From the NCBI GenBank assembly GCA_015655585.1, contig JAATEV010000068.1, positions 1 through 64,000 on the forward strand: 64,000 nucleotides of DNA. Reading direction: 5' to 3'. Shown here piece after piece: positions 18,153 through 26,419 of this stretch (its first letter is position 1; each line of letters opens with the position of its first letter). Under the pieces are notes generated by a model. The model did no database searches and had not been told where the DNA came from. It was given only the letters and a program-made list of their open reading frames with translations. Source of the DNA: Terriglobales bacterium. Its GTDB lineage: Bacteria; Acidobacteriota; Terriglobia; Terriglobales; Acidobacteriaceae. The position numbers and the translations under genes were made by a program.

Positions 18153-18836
18153 ATGAACTGCCTTCGGTCGGTGCTTGCCGCGACTTTGGTGGCTAGCACT
18201 GTTCTCTTCCCTGCCTTCGCACGCGCCCAGAATCCGAAAGGGCGGGCGGAGGCGGAGGGGAGCAAGCACATCAAGACGATGAAAGAGATCCGTTCCGAGG
18301 GGGTGACGCGGCAGCGCTGGGACATGAGCTGCGGCGCGGCGGCGTTGAGCACGCTGCTGACCTACGACTTCAAGGACAACACACCGGAGACGGCCATCGT
18401 GGTGTGGCTGCTGCACCGCCTCGATGGGCAGAAGGTGCGCGATCGGGGAGGGTTTTCGCTGCTGGACCTGAAGCACTTTGCCGAGGCGCGCGGATATACG
18501 GCGGAGGGCTTCAGCGGAATGACGATTCAGGACCTCGCGGTGGAGAAGACGTCGGTGATTACACCGATCCGGCTAAAAGGATTCGACCACTTTGTGGTGG
18601 TGAGGGCGCTGGTGAATGGCCGCGTCTTTCTTGCCGATCCTGGGTTCGGCAACCTGACGATGAAGATCGACAAGTTCGAAAAGCTGTGGAAGGACGGCAT
18701 CGTGTTTGTGGTGCATCCGCCGAGCGAACAGATGATTACGGGAAAGAATCTTTCGATTGCGTCGCGGCTGGTGCCGGATGAGACGGTGATCGAACGCGGA
18801 ATCGGAGCTACGGCTCCAGCGAATTGGCTTTATTGA
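18153..18836 (+). CDS. C39-like cysteine peptidase (FapD-like)
   Basis: This 227-residue exported protein has a signal peptide (LVASTVLFPAFARAQ) and a C39 peptidase fold: catalytic Cys in QRWDMSCGAAALSTLL (residue near 60), His in GFDHFVVVRAL and Asp in FLADPGFGN. C39 enzymes cut after double-glycine leaders, usually as domains of ABC exporters; free periplasmic C39 proteins occur in fap operons as FapD. Here it directly follows two secreted proteins with a double-glycine-like motif, which are natural substrates. ATG 18153 is 2 bases after the previous stop, so it is likely cotranslated. The C-terminal 40 residues are not typical of the core family. Confidence 0.85.
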   Translation: MNCLRSVLAATLVASTVLFPAFARAQNPKGRAEAEGSKHIKTMKEIRSEGVTRQRWDMSCGAAALSTLLTYDFKDNTPETAIVVWLLHRLDGQKVRDRGGFSLLDLKHFAEARGYTAEGFSGMTIQDLAVEKTSVITPIRLKGFDHFVVVRALVNGRVFLADPGFGNLTMKIDKFEKLWKDGIVFVVHPPSEQMITGKNLSIASRLVPDETVIERGIGATAPANWLY

Positions 18837-18858
18837 TGGAAAGGCGGGTTTACCCTCG

Positions 18859-20124
18859 ATGTTGCGGCAACGATGGATTCAAGGACTGCTGGCGGCGATC
18901 CTCTGCGTAGCGCCAGCAGAAGCGCAGACGACTCAGGCACAGACGGCACCGGCGCAGACGATAGACCCGGTGGAGGCGAAGTTGCAGGAGGCCCTGCGGG
19001 AGCGGGACGCGATTATCCGCAACCTGCTGGAGCGGGTCTCCGAGCTGGAGTGGAGGGTGAACGGCGGGTTCACGAGCAGGCCGGACGACAGGCCGGTGCT
19101 GTCTCCGGCAGGCGTTCGGGCCGCGGTGACAGCGGTGAATCCCGCGGTGAACACTGTGGTGAACTCGACATACGACACGACCGAGCGGCAGGCGACGGAG
19201 GCCCTGGACCAGGCGCTGATTGTGCATGGCGGGCTGCTGCTGCCAAATGGGACGCTGGAGATCGACAATACGGCGTCCTACTTCAGCGCGGCGTCGGACC
19301 ACATCACGGTGAATGGGTTTGCGCTGCTGCCGGTGCTGGTGGTGGGCGATATCGCCTCGCAGAGGACGCGGCAGGACTATCTGCTGCCGACGCTGACGAC
19401 GCGGCTGGGACTGCCAAAGCGGTTCCAGATGGACTTCATGATTCCGTATGGGTATGAGCTGATCCGCTCGGTGGATGCGAATAATAATCAGACGACCTCA
19501 AGCAGCTTTGGCATGGGCGACGTCAGCGCGGGGGTCTCGAAGCAGTTGACCAGCGAGCATGGGCACTGGCCGGACATGCTCGGGAGCGTGCGATTTAAAT
19601 CGACCACAGGGAAGGACTCGTTCAACCTGAGCAGCAACGAGGTTGCACTGGGAACGGGCTTCAATGCAGTGCAGGGCAGCCTGACGGTGGCGAAGTCGAG
19701 CGATCCGGTGGTGTTCTTTGGCGGGGTCAACTATACGGCGAACCTTTCGGCGAGTCATATGGTCTCGGCCAACGATCCTACGAATCCCGACGCCAAGACG
19801 CTGGGACGTTTCAATCCGGGAGATGCGGTCGGGTTTCAACTGGGGTCGATTCTGGCACTGAATCCGGAGGTCTCGATGACGCTGGGATGGGACCAGAGGT
19901 TTACACGAGCCACTTTGCTGAATGGCACGCCGATTCCGTCGTCGTACCTGGTGGAGGGAACGCTGCGGCTGGGGACCAGCTATATGTATGCTCCGGGACG
20001 GATGGTGGACCTTACCTTTGGGGTGGGCCTGACGCCGGATACGCCCAGTTTGCAGTTTTCGGTGGGGTTCCCGCTGCGTCATACGCTGTGGGGGCCGAGG
20101 CCGCATAAGCTGCCTGTGCATTGA
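18859..20124 (+). CDS. Outer-membrane beta-barrel with N-terminal coiled coil (FapF-like)
   Basis: This 421-residue protein has a signal peptide ending near AEAQ. A predicted coiled coil comes next (VEAKLQEALRERDAIIRNLL ... SELEWRV, about residues 38-68), then a linker and about 300 residues of alternating beta-strands ending in an aromatic-flanked strand. This matches the architecture of FapF, a trimeric outer-membrane barrel with a periplasmic coiled coil that secretes the Fap amyloid subunits. It also resembles the wider phenol-degradation MetA-like barrel family (VGDIASQRTRQDYLLPTLTTR). It is the last gene of the run, 22 bases after the C39 gene. The secretion role is inferred from context. 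Confidence 0.8.
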   Translation: MLRQRWIQGLLAAILCVAPAEAQTTQAQTAPAQTIDPVEAKLQEALRERDAIIRNLLERVSELEWRVNGGFTSRPDDRPVLSPAGVRAAVTAVNPAVNTVVNSTYDTTERQATEALDQALIVHGGLLLPNGTLEIDNTASYFSAASDHITVNGFALLPVLVVGDIASQRTRQDYLLPTLTTRLGLPKRFQMDFMIPYGYELIRSVDANNNQTTSSSFGMGDVSAGVSKQLTSEHGHWPDMLGSVRFKSTTGKDSFNLSSNEVALGTGFNAVQGSLTVAKSSDPVVFFGGVNYTANLSASHMVSANDPTNPDAKTLGRFNPGDAVGFQLGSILALNPEVSMTLGWDQRFTRATLLNGTPIPSSYLVEGTLRLGTSYMYAPGRMVDLTFGVGLTPDTPSLQFSVGFPLRHTLWGPRPHKLPVH

Positions 20125-20189
20125 GGGCTGGCGCTGGCCTGGGGAGACTCTCCTGGCGGCGTACTGAAAGAGGTTTGCCCTCGTGAGCA

Positions 20190-20261
20190 TTCCCTCAGCG
20201 ACTAAAGTCGCGTTGAATATGTGACGTTTACGGCGGGGCTGAAGCCCCGCCCTTTCAAAAC
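20190..20261. repeat. Dispersed intergenic repeat, family C, copy 1
   Basis: The unit contains TTCCCTCAGCGACTAAAGTC followed by GGCGGGGCTGAAGCCCCGCC and CAAAACA. The second copy is at 22710-22783. The arms are palindromic (GCGACTAAAGTCGC, GGGGCTGAAGCCCC), so they could fold as tandem hairpins in RNA. Confidence 0.8.
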
Positions 20262-20333
20262 AGTATCCCCCCTTTAAATAAAACTCCGCCCTTTTGAAAC
20301 AACAACTTTTTCAGCAGACTTCGAGGCACTGCC

Positions 20334-20699
20334 TCAGACGGAGATGGTGTTGGCGAGAAGGATGGAGTGCGGGTTGATGTCTTCGAGGAAGCTGACCTCG
20401 ATGCGGATGGGGATGACCTGACCGAGATCGGCGGAGGATGAGAGATGCTTGCGGCAGGTGCAGAGATCGGTGAGGCTGTGATGCCCGGAGCGGGTGAGCT
20501 CCAGTCCAGAGGCGACGAGGGAGGCGTAGAGGTCGAGCGCGGCGCGGAGCTGAACCTCGACGCGCAGCTCGATGGTTCGGGGAGAGAGCGTTTTGCGGTC
20601 GAGAATCCAGCCGCCGCAGTCGGCAAAGGCCGAGAGGAGGGTGGGAAGCAGGTCGCTGCGCTCTTCGTAGGTGAAGCCCTGGATATCAAGAGGATGCAT
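20334..20699 (-). CDS. Conserved-looking cytoplasmic protein of unknown function
   Basis: I do not recognise this 121-residue protein. It is soluble, with no signal peptide. It reads as a natural protein: MHPLDIQGFTYEERSDLLPT, a possible amphipathic helix, then IELRVEVQLRAALDLYASLV, a DLCTCRKH segment with two cysteines and IPIRIEVSFLEDINP. No enzyme motif stands out. It is the only good reading in 20.3-20.7 kb. It is divergent from acpS, with a 230-base gap that holds both promoters. Confidence 0.6.
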   Translation of the reverse strand: MHPLDIQGFTYEERSDLLPTLLSAFADCGGWILDRKTLSPRTIELRVEVQLRAALDLYASLVASGLELTRSGHHSLTDLCTCRKHLSSSADLGQVIPIRIEVSFLEDINPHSILLANTISV

Positions 20700-20931
20700 G
20701 TATGAGCCCTGATGCGCGGCGGGTACGTTCTGCCGTTAGGGAATATATCGGAGGATCGCGGCAAATCGTTATCCCTGAAGGAGGTACGGTGGTCACGTGA
20801 CAGATGGCACCGGTAGCGGTGGCATAGTAACCATGCTTCCGGTTCCTTTTTTGCACGCTCGCTTCGCAGGCGTGGGTTTTGAGTGGCCGCGGAGCGGGCG
20901 ATGTAAGAGGATGGTTCTGACGAGGTGTGGC

Positions 20932-21315
20932 ATGGTTCTGGGCATGGGGACGGACCTGATCGAGATCGAGCGGGTGAAGGCTAGCGTGGAGCGGTTCGGG
21001 GAGCGATTTCTGGATAAAGTGTTTACCCCGGGGGAGATCGCCTACTGCATGAGGAAGAAGCAGCCGGAGGAGAGCCTGGCGGCGCGGTTTGCGGCGAAGG
21101 AGGCGGGAGCCAAGGCGCTGGGGACGGGAATCAGCCGGGGAATCAGTTGGAAGGAGATCGAGGTCAGGCGCGAGATGGGGCAGAGACCGACGCTGCACTT
21201 CAGCGGCCGGGCCCTGGAGGTGGCCGAGGCGATGGGGGTGAAACGGGTTCAGTTGAGCCTGTCGCACAGCCGGGAACTGGCGCTGGCGGTGGCGGTGGTG
21301 GAAGACGGACGATAA
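20932..21315 (+). CDS. acpS: Holo-[acyl-carrier-protein] synthase
   Basis: This 127-residue enzyme transfers 4'-phosphopantetheine from coenzyme A to the serine of acyl carrier proteins. Motifs are MGTDLIEIERV near the N-terminus (metal-binding Asp), ESLAARFAAKEAGAKALGTG (the conserved Glu and Lys) and LSLSHSRELALAVAVVE near the C-terminus. Its length is normal for AcpS when it starts at ATG 20932, which has GAGGTG a few bases upstream; the upstream ATG at 20911 sits too close to its AAGAGG. One client could be the ACP encoded at 40786. It stands alone between an unknown gene and the MlaD-like gene. Confidence 0.92.
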   Translation: MVLGMGTDLIEIERVKASVERFGERFLDKVFTPGEIAYCMRKKQPEESLAARFAAKEAGAKALGTGISRGISWKEIEVRREMGQRPTLHFSGRALEVAEAMGVKRVQLSLSHSRELALAVAVVEDGR

Positions 21316-21519
21316 TTGAAACTATTTTGCGGCGGGTGGCATCCATTGCTATTGCAGATAAAGCACTTCTGAACGATGAAACGCGCCGGATGGTTCGCTG
21401 CCGGACTGTAAGCGCGGTGATGTATTCTGTGGTTTACCGCATACCCAACACCTTGCATGAGCCCGGCTGGTCTCAGAGGGAGCGGGTGGTGGATTGCGAA
21501 CAGATTTACAAGGAGAGCT

Positions 21520-22605
21520 ATGCCCAGCCAGCAGGAGGTCCGATGGTCGCAGTTGAAGGTGGGCATGATCGTACTGATCTCCACGATCATTCTGGTGGCG
21601 CTGCTGTTCCTGATGACGAGCTCGGCAGGGATCGGCATCTTCTCGCACAAGCTGACGGCCTATAGTTACTTCGAGAACTCGGCCTCCCTGAAGACCGGGG
21701 CCGCGGTACAACTGGAGGGCGTGACGATCGGTACGGTGAAGTCCGTAACGATTGCCACCTCTCCGGACCGGAAGCTGACGCCGGTGAAGGTCACGATGAA
21801 GCTGAACGAGAAGTATGCGGTGAGCCTGAAGAAAGACTCGAAAGCATCGTTGACTACGGTGGGCGTGCTGGGCGATACCGTGGTGGACATCAACAGCCAG
21901 TTTGCCGTGGGAGCCCCGCTGCAGGACGGGGACGAGCTGAAGACGACGGAGACGCCGAGTCTGACGGACGTGGTGAAGGCAAGCCAGGGGACGATTGAGA
22001 GCCTGAACGTGATTCTGGCGAAGATGAACTCGATTGTGGACAGTATGCAGTCGGGCAAGGGATCAATCGGGCAGCTTATCAATAATCCGAGCCTGTATAA
22101 CAAGGCCGATAAGACGGTGAATGAGCTGCTGAAGCTGGAGACGAACCTGAACAATGGGCGGGGGTCGATCGGCAAGCTGATGACCGACGATACTTTGTAC
22201 AACCGGCTGAACGATACGGCAGGAAAGCTCCAGAGCATTGCGACCTCGCTGGACAACGGCAAGGGATCGGCAGGGATGCTGCTGAAGGACGACTCGATGT
22301 ACAAGAACCTGAACTCAACGCTGGCGCACGCGAACTCGATTCTGGCGCAGGCGGACGAGGGCAAGGGTGGGCTGGGTCTGATGCTGAAAGATCCGAAGTT
22401 CCGGCAGGACCTGAGCAATACGCTGTCGCAGGTGAATACGCTGATTACGGGGGTGAACCAGGGGCATGGGACGCTGGGCAAGTTCGCAACCGACGATGCG
22501 GCTTATACGAACCTGAATCATCTGCTGACGGCGAGCACGGACCTGGTGACGACGATCCGGAGCGATCCGAAGAAGTATCTTACGATTCATTTGAAGATTT
22601 TTTAG
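21520..22605 (+). CDS. MlaD/MCE-domain lipid-transport protein
   Basis: This 361-residue protein starts at ATG 21520 after AAGGAGAG. One N-terminal transmembrane segment (VGMIVLISTIILVALLFLM) anchors it in the inner membrane. The MCE domain follows at about residues 45-125 (SASLKTGAAVQLEGVTIGTV, KASLTTVGVLGDTVVDI). The rest is a helical region with repeated units near GKGSIGQLINNPSLYNKA, GRGSIGKLMTDDTLYNRL and GKGSAGMLLKDDSMYKNL, each about 40 residues apart, which look like an extended coiled-coil needle. MCE proteins form hexamers that carry phospholipids between membranes. No mlaE or mlaF partner is adjacent, so this subunit is an orphan here. Confidence 0.88.
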   Translation: MPSQQEVRWSQLKVGMIVLISTIILVALLFLMTSSAGIGIFSHKLTAYSYFENSASLKTGAAVQLEGVTIGTVKSVTIATSPDRKLTPVKVTMKLNEKYAVSLKKDSKASLTTVGVLGDTVVDINSQFAVGAPLQDGDELKTTETPSLTDVVKASQGTIESLNVILAKMNSIVDSMQSGKGSIGQLINNPSLYNKADKTVNELLKLETNLNNGRGSIGKLMTDDTLYNRLNDTAGKLQSIATSLDNGKGSAGMLLKDDSMYKNLNSTLAHANSILAQADEGKGGLGLMLKDPKFRQDLSNTLSQVNTLITGVNQGHGTLGKFATDDAAYTNLNHLLTASTDLVTTIRSDPKKYLTIHLKIF

Positions 22606-22929
22606 ACGGAACGATATAGAGAACGATGCGGGTTCGGGCTTTGGCTTGGACCCGTTTTGTTTTGGCGGCGAAACCTTGGGGAGCTAAAAGTAAGAATCTC
22701 CCCGCTGAGATTCCCTCAGCGACTAAAGTCGCGGGGATGTTGGGCATTTATGGCGGGTCTGAAGCCCCGCCCCTTCAAAACAAGTGCTCTCCTCCTTCAA
22801 CGCGGGAACTTTTCTTTCGCCTCTCTCGTATTGAAGGCAACGGCCCGGACATATTTACGTTTTGCCGGGGTGGGCGTAGGTTATTTTTATCTCTACCTAA
22901 TTTTTGCGCGAGCTCTGCGAAGGAGAACG
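22606..22929. repeat. Intergenic region with family C repeat, copy 2
   Basis: A family C copy occupies 22710-22783 (TTCCCTCAGCGACTAAAGTC ... GAAGCCCCGCCCCTTCAAAA). The rest of the 324-base gap contains the upstream region of the M13 peptidase gene. The track ORF from 22657 is that gene read too far upstream. Confidence 0.7.
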
Positions 22930-25008
22930 ATGAAGCTCAAGTTCATGACTGCGACTTTTGTGCTGTCTGCCGGGATATGCATGGGGCAGACGATGGTATT
23001 ACCGGACATGGCCGCAGGGCCGACCGCGGAGCCGAAGAAGCCGATCAGCTTCGACCTTTCGGCAATCGATAAGACGGCGGACCCGTGCGTGGACTTCTAT
23101 AAATACGCCTGCGGGAACTGGCTGGTAAAGAATCCGGTGCCTTCGGACCAGGTGCGGTGGGGACGGTTCAATGAGCTGGGCGAGCGGAACAGCTATCTGC
23201 TGTATGCGGAGCTGAAGGCCGCGGCAGACGCTCCGAAGACTCCGCTGCAGAAGAAGTATGGGGACTACTTTGCCGCGTGCATGAATGAAGACCTTGCGGA
23301 GAAACTGGGATCGAAGCCGGTAGAGCCGGTGATGGCTCGGATTGCGGCGCTTAGCGATAAGAAGCAGTTGCCCGCGCTGGTGGCCGAGTTGCAGACGAAG
23401 TATGGGGTCGGGGTCTTGTATGGGCTGGGCGTGCAGCAGGACCAGAAGGACTCGACGAAGCAGATTGTAGGGACGAACCAGGGCGGGCTGACTCTGCCGG
23501 ACCGCTCGTACTATTTGGCCGAGGACGCGCGGAGCGAGACGCTGCGGCAGCAATATGTGGAGCATGTGACGAAGATGTTCGTGCTGCTGGGCGAACCGCA
23601 GGAAAAGGCTGCGGCGGAGGCCAAGGATGTGATGGCCGTGGAGACGGCGCTGGCGAAGGGCTCGATGGACCGGGTGGATCTGCGCGATCCGGCGAAGCGG
23701 TACCACTTGATGACGCTGGCGGATTTGCAGGCGCTTTCGCCGGGCTATGACTGGAAGACATATCTTGCGGGGATTCAGATCGGGCCGTTCCAGACGTTGA
23801 ATGTGGCGACGCCGGATTACTTCAAGGCGATGAATGCAGAGCTGGATGCGGCGAGTGTGAGCGCGATCAAGAGCTATCTGCGGTGGCACGCGCTGCGGTC
23901 GGCGGCTCCGGCGCTGTCGAAGACGTTTGTGGAGGAGGACTTTCATTTCTTTTCGGCTACGTTGCAGGGGCAGAAGGTGGAGACTCCGCGATGGAAGCGT
24001 TGCACGAAGGCGACCGATGGGGCACTGGGCGAGGCCGTGGGACAGGACTGGGTAAAGCAGTACTTCCCGCCGGACGCGAAGGCCAACATGGAGAAGCTGG
24101 TGGCCGCGCTGGAGAAGGCTCTGGGGCAGGACATCCAACAACTGCCGTGGATGAGCGATGCGACCAAGGTAGAGGCGAAGGCGAAGCTGGACTCGATCCG
24201 GGACAAGATCGGCTATCCGGAGAATTGGCGCGACTATAGCGCGCTGACGGTGAAGCGGGACGACTACCTGGGGAATTTGCAGCGGAACTCGGACTTTGAG
24301 CGGAAGAGGAACTTTGCCAAGCTGGGCAAGCCGGTGGATGAGAAGGAGTGGTCGATGACGCCGCCGACGGTGAATGCATACTACAGCCCGTCGGAGAACG
24401 ATATTAATTTTCCTGCGGGAATCTTGCAGCCGCCGTTCTTCGATAACAGCAAAGACCCGGCGGTGAACTTTGGCGGGATTGGCGCGGTGATCGGACACGA
24501 GATGACGCACGGCTTCGACGATGAGGGATCGAAGTACGACGGCAAAGGCAATGTGCGGCCGTGGTTCACCGCGGAGGACCGGGCGAAGTTCGACGAGCGG
24601 ACGGCGTGCGAGGCGAAGGAATATGACGGCTTCCAGGTGGCGGAGGGACAGAACCTGAACGGCAAGTTGACGCTGGGTGAGAATACGGCGGATAACGGCG
24701 GTTTGCGGATTGCGTTCCAGGCGTTGCAGATGACGCTGGCCCAGCAGGGCGCGGCGGCGGAGCCGGGATACGTGGACGGCAAGCGCGATGGATACACCGC
24801 GCAGCAGCGGTTCTTCATCGCATGGGGACAGCTCTGGTGCCAGAACCAGACGGAGCAGAATGCGCGTGTTCTGGCGAAGACGGACACGCACAGCTCCGGC
24901 GAGTGGAGGGCGAAGGGCACGGTGCAGAACTTCGACGAGTTCGGCAAGGCGTTTGGCTGCAAGGTGGGCCAGCCGATGATGCCGGAGAAGTCCTGCCGGG
25001 TCTGGTAG
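22930..25008 (+). CDS. M13-family zinc metallopeptidase (neprilysin/PepO type), exported
   Basis: This 692-residue protein starts at ATG 22930, after GGAGAACG; the long track ORF reads through repeat DNA. A short signal peptide (MKLKFMTATFVLSAGICMGQ) precedes the M13 N-terminal domain (DPCVDFYKYACGNW). The active site is in VIGHEMTHGFDDEG (HExxH) with the third zinc ligand in LGENTADNGG, and the C-terminal motif is near SSGEWRAKGTVQN. M13 enzymes cut short peptides; export suggests periplasmic peptide turnover. It is a single gene followed by a strong hairpin shared with the converging beta-propeller gene. Confidence 0.93.
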   Translation: MKLKFMTATFVLSAGICMGQTMVLPDMAAGPTAEPKKPISFDLSAIDKTADPCVDFYKYACGNWLVKNPVPSDQVRWGRFNELGERNSYLLYAELKAAADAPKTPLQKKYGDYFAACMNEDLAEKLGSKPVEPVMARIAALSDKKQLPALVAELQTKYGVGVLYGLGVQQDQKDSTKQIVGTNQGGLTLPDRSYYLAEDARSETLRQQYVEHVTKMFVLLGEPQEKAAAEAKDVMAVETALAKGSMDRVDLRDPAKRYHLMTLADLQALSPGYDWKTYLAGIQIGPFQTLNVATPDYFKAMNAELDAASVSAIKSYLRWHALRSAAPALSKTFVEEDFHFFSATLQGQKVETPRWKRCTKATDGALGEAVGQDWVKQYFPPDAKANMEKLVAALEKALGQDIQQLPWMSDATKVEAKAKLDSIRDKIGYPENWRDYSALTVKRDDYLGNLQRNSDFERKRNFAKLGKPVDEKEWSMTPPTVNAYYSPSENDINFPAGILQPPFFDNSKDPAVNFGGIGAVIGHEMTHGFDDEGSKYDGKGNVRPWFTAEDRAKFDERTACEAKEYDGFQVAEGQNLNGKLTLGENTADNGGLRIAFQALQMTLAQQGAAAEPGYVDGKRDGYTAQQRFFIAWGQLWCQNQTEQNARVLAKTDTHSSGEWRAKGTVQNFDEFGKAFGCKVGQPMMPEKSCRVW

Positions 25009-25016
25009 ATAAAAAC

Positions 25017-25056
25017 GGCGCAAGAAGGCCAGATGTTTAGCTTGCCTTCTTGCGCC
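25017..25056 (-). terminator. Terminator hairpin between converging genes
   Basis: GGCGCAAGAAGGC and GCCTTCTTGCGCC form a perfect 13-base-pair stem with a 14-base loop. On the minus strand it is followed by GTTTTTAT, so it is a good intrinsic terminator for the gene ending at 25067. It may also stop transcripts of the M13 peptidase gene. Confidence 0.8.
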
Positions 25057-25066
25057 AGAAGGAATT

Positions 25067-26017
25067 TTATAAGGGGATAGTTGTTGTCACAGTGTTTGTA
25101 CTTCCATTAATTACCTTTAATCCGCCGTTCACGATGTACAGTGTGTTAGTAGAAGAATTGACTCCCAATTGTCCGATTATCGGAATAGTCGCAATTACAG
25201 AATTAGTAGTTCCATTGGCAACTTCTGTTCCGTTTTGGTCCTCGAAATAGATAATATTGTTTTGTGAGTTGACCGCTATCAATCCCGTGAACCCAGTTGC
25301 GCTGATAGCTCCAGATTGCGTGTTCGATGTTCCATTGACAACAACTACTGCATTCTCTGCTTGTATATAAATATTGTTTGTGGAAGCATTAACGCCAAAC
25401 AAAACACCTGTGTTAAAGTCGAATCTTCCAATAAACGTGTTGGAAATGCCGTTAACCACATAAAGCACTCCAGTATCGCTTCCCGCTCCCGTAGCATAGA
25501 TAGTATTGGTGTTAGGATTTACGGCCGCAGAAGTTATGTTGAATCCGATATCAACATTGATAAAAGCTCCGAATGAATTTGTTGCGGGATTGAATACCGC
25601 GAGATACTGGCTTGAATTCTGTGCCCCAGAAAATGTCGACCCTGCCACATACAACGTGGCATTCGCTGAATCAAAGGCAAGTCCAGTCGCAACAAATTGG
25701 TTAGTTGGAACTGTCGTCGTTACAGTATTGCTTGCACCATTTATGACTGTAATATTTTGCCCCGCACCACCATGGTTTAATACATAGACAACATTAGCTC
25801 CCGGATCGACAGCAATACTCATGGGATTCGCGCTCACAGGAATAGTCGTAGTTAGAGTATTTGTTGCTCCATTAACAACTGAAATCGCTGACCCATTAAT
25901 GACATAAATAGTGTTAGTTGATTCATTAACCGCCACTTGAGCAACACAATCTATTGATAATGATAAAAAAATAGCAAATACGATAAAAAAATAGCGCTTG
26001 ATGTGGGTGTTCAACAT
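25067..26017 (-). CDS. Secreted YVTN-type beta-propeller repeat protein (low GC)
   Basis: This 316-residue protein starts at the internal ATG 26017, with AGGAGAAATC in front; MLNTHIKRYFFIVFAIFLSL is the signal peptide. The mature part repeats about every 40 residues around TNTIYVINGSAISVVNGATN and NTVTTTIP, the YVTN/SMP-30-like beta-propeller pattern, with seven or so units (INGSTNTVTTTIP ends the protein). It is clearly more AT-rich than all its neighbours, so a recent arrival is likely. The role is unknown; such propellers often bind surface polymers or proteins. A strong terminator follows. Confidence 0.75.
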   Translation of the reverse strand: MLNTHIKRYFFIVFAIFLSLSIDCVAQVAVNESTNTIYVINGSAISVVNGATNTLTTTIPVSANPMSIAVDPGANVVYVLNHGGAGQNITVINGASNTVTTTVPTNQFVATGLAFDSANATLYVAGSTFSGAQNSSQYLAVFNPATNSFGAFINVDIGFNITSAAVNPNTNTIYATGAGSDTGVLYVVNGISNTFIGRFDFNTGVLFGVNASTNNIYIQAENAVVVVNGTSNTQSGAISATGFTGLIAVNSQNNIIYFEDQNGTEVANGTTNSVIATIPIIGQLGVNSSTNTLYIVNGGLKVINGSTNTVTTTIPL

Positions 26018-26419
26018 GATTTCTCCTAATAGCTCGGACCTTCTGGATTGGGTTTTACTTATAGAACCGTATAGCCTTGTATAAAAGTGCACGGCTCCAC
26101 GGATTACACTCGTGCCTCTTTAAGGACAATCCGAAAATATCTTTTTAATTATTGAGAGATGGTCAGACTCTATAGGGAGCTATGTTCCGATGGAACGGAA
26201 GGCGTACAATCAAAACCGCAATCATTAAAAGCATAGAGCAGCCTAAAGTCAAATAAAAATTTTGATCATCGTTCGACAGGGCTAGCAAGTGGAATAAAGA
26301 TGAAGCCAAGTGGCACAAAGTCACGCTAGATTTTACAATTAGCGAAGAAATTGATTCCTACGGAATTGCCCGCAGTAGAGGTGACAAAGTTCTGTCACCA
26401 GCGAGGATTAAGGAAGCGC
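26018..26419. other. AT-rich divergent intergenic region
   Basis: No gene is seen in these 402 bases. The composition is as AT-rich as the beta-propeller gene beside it, suggesting that gene and flank arrived together. Promoters of both divergent genes must lie here; I cannot fix them. Confidence 0.4.

Noticed and set aside
22999-25023. 674-residue minus-strand ORF across the M13 peptidase gene
   Set aside because: Extremely Arg/Leu-rich shadow of a high-GC gene; the plus-strand frame has clear peptidase motifs.
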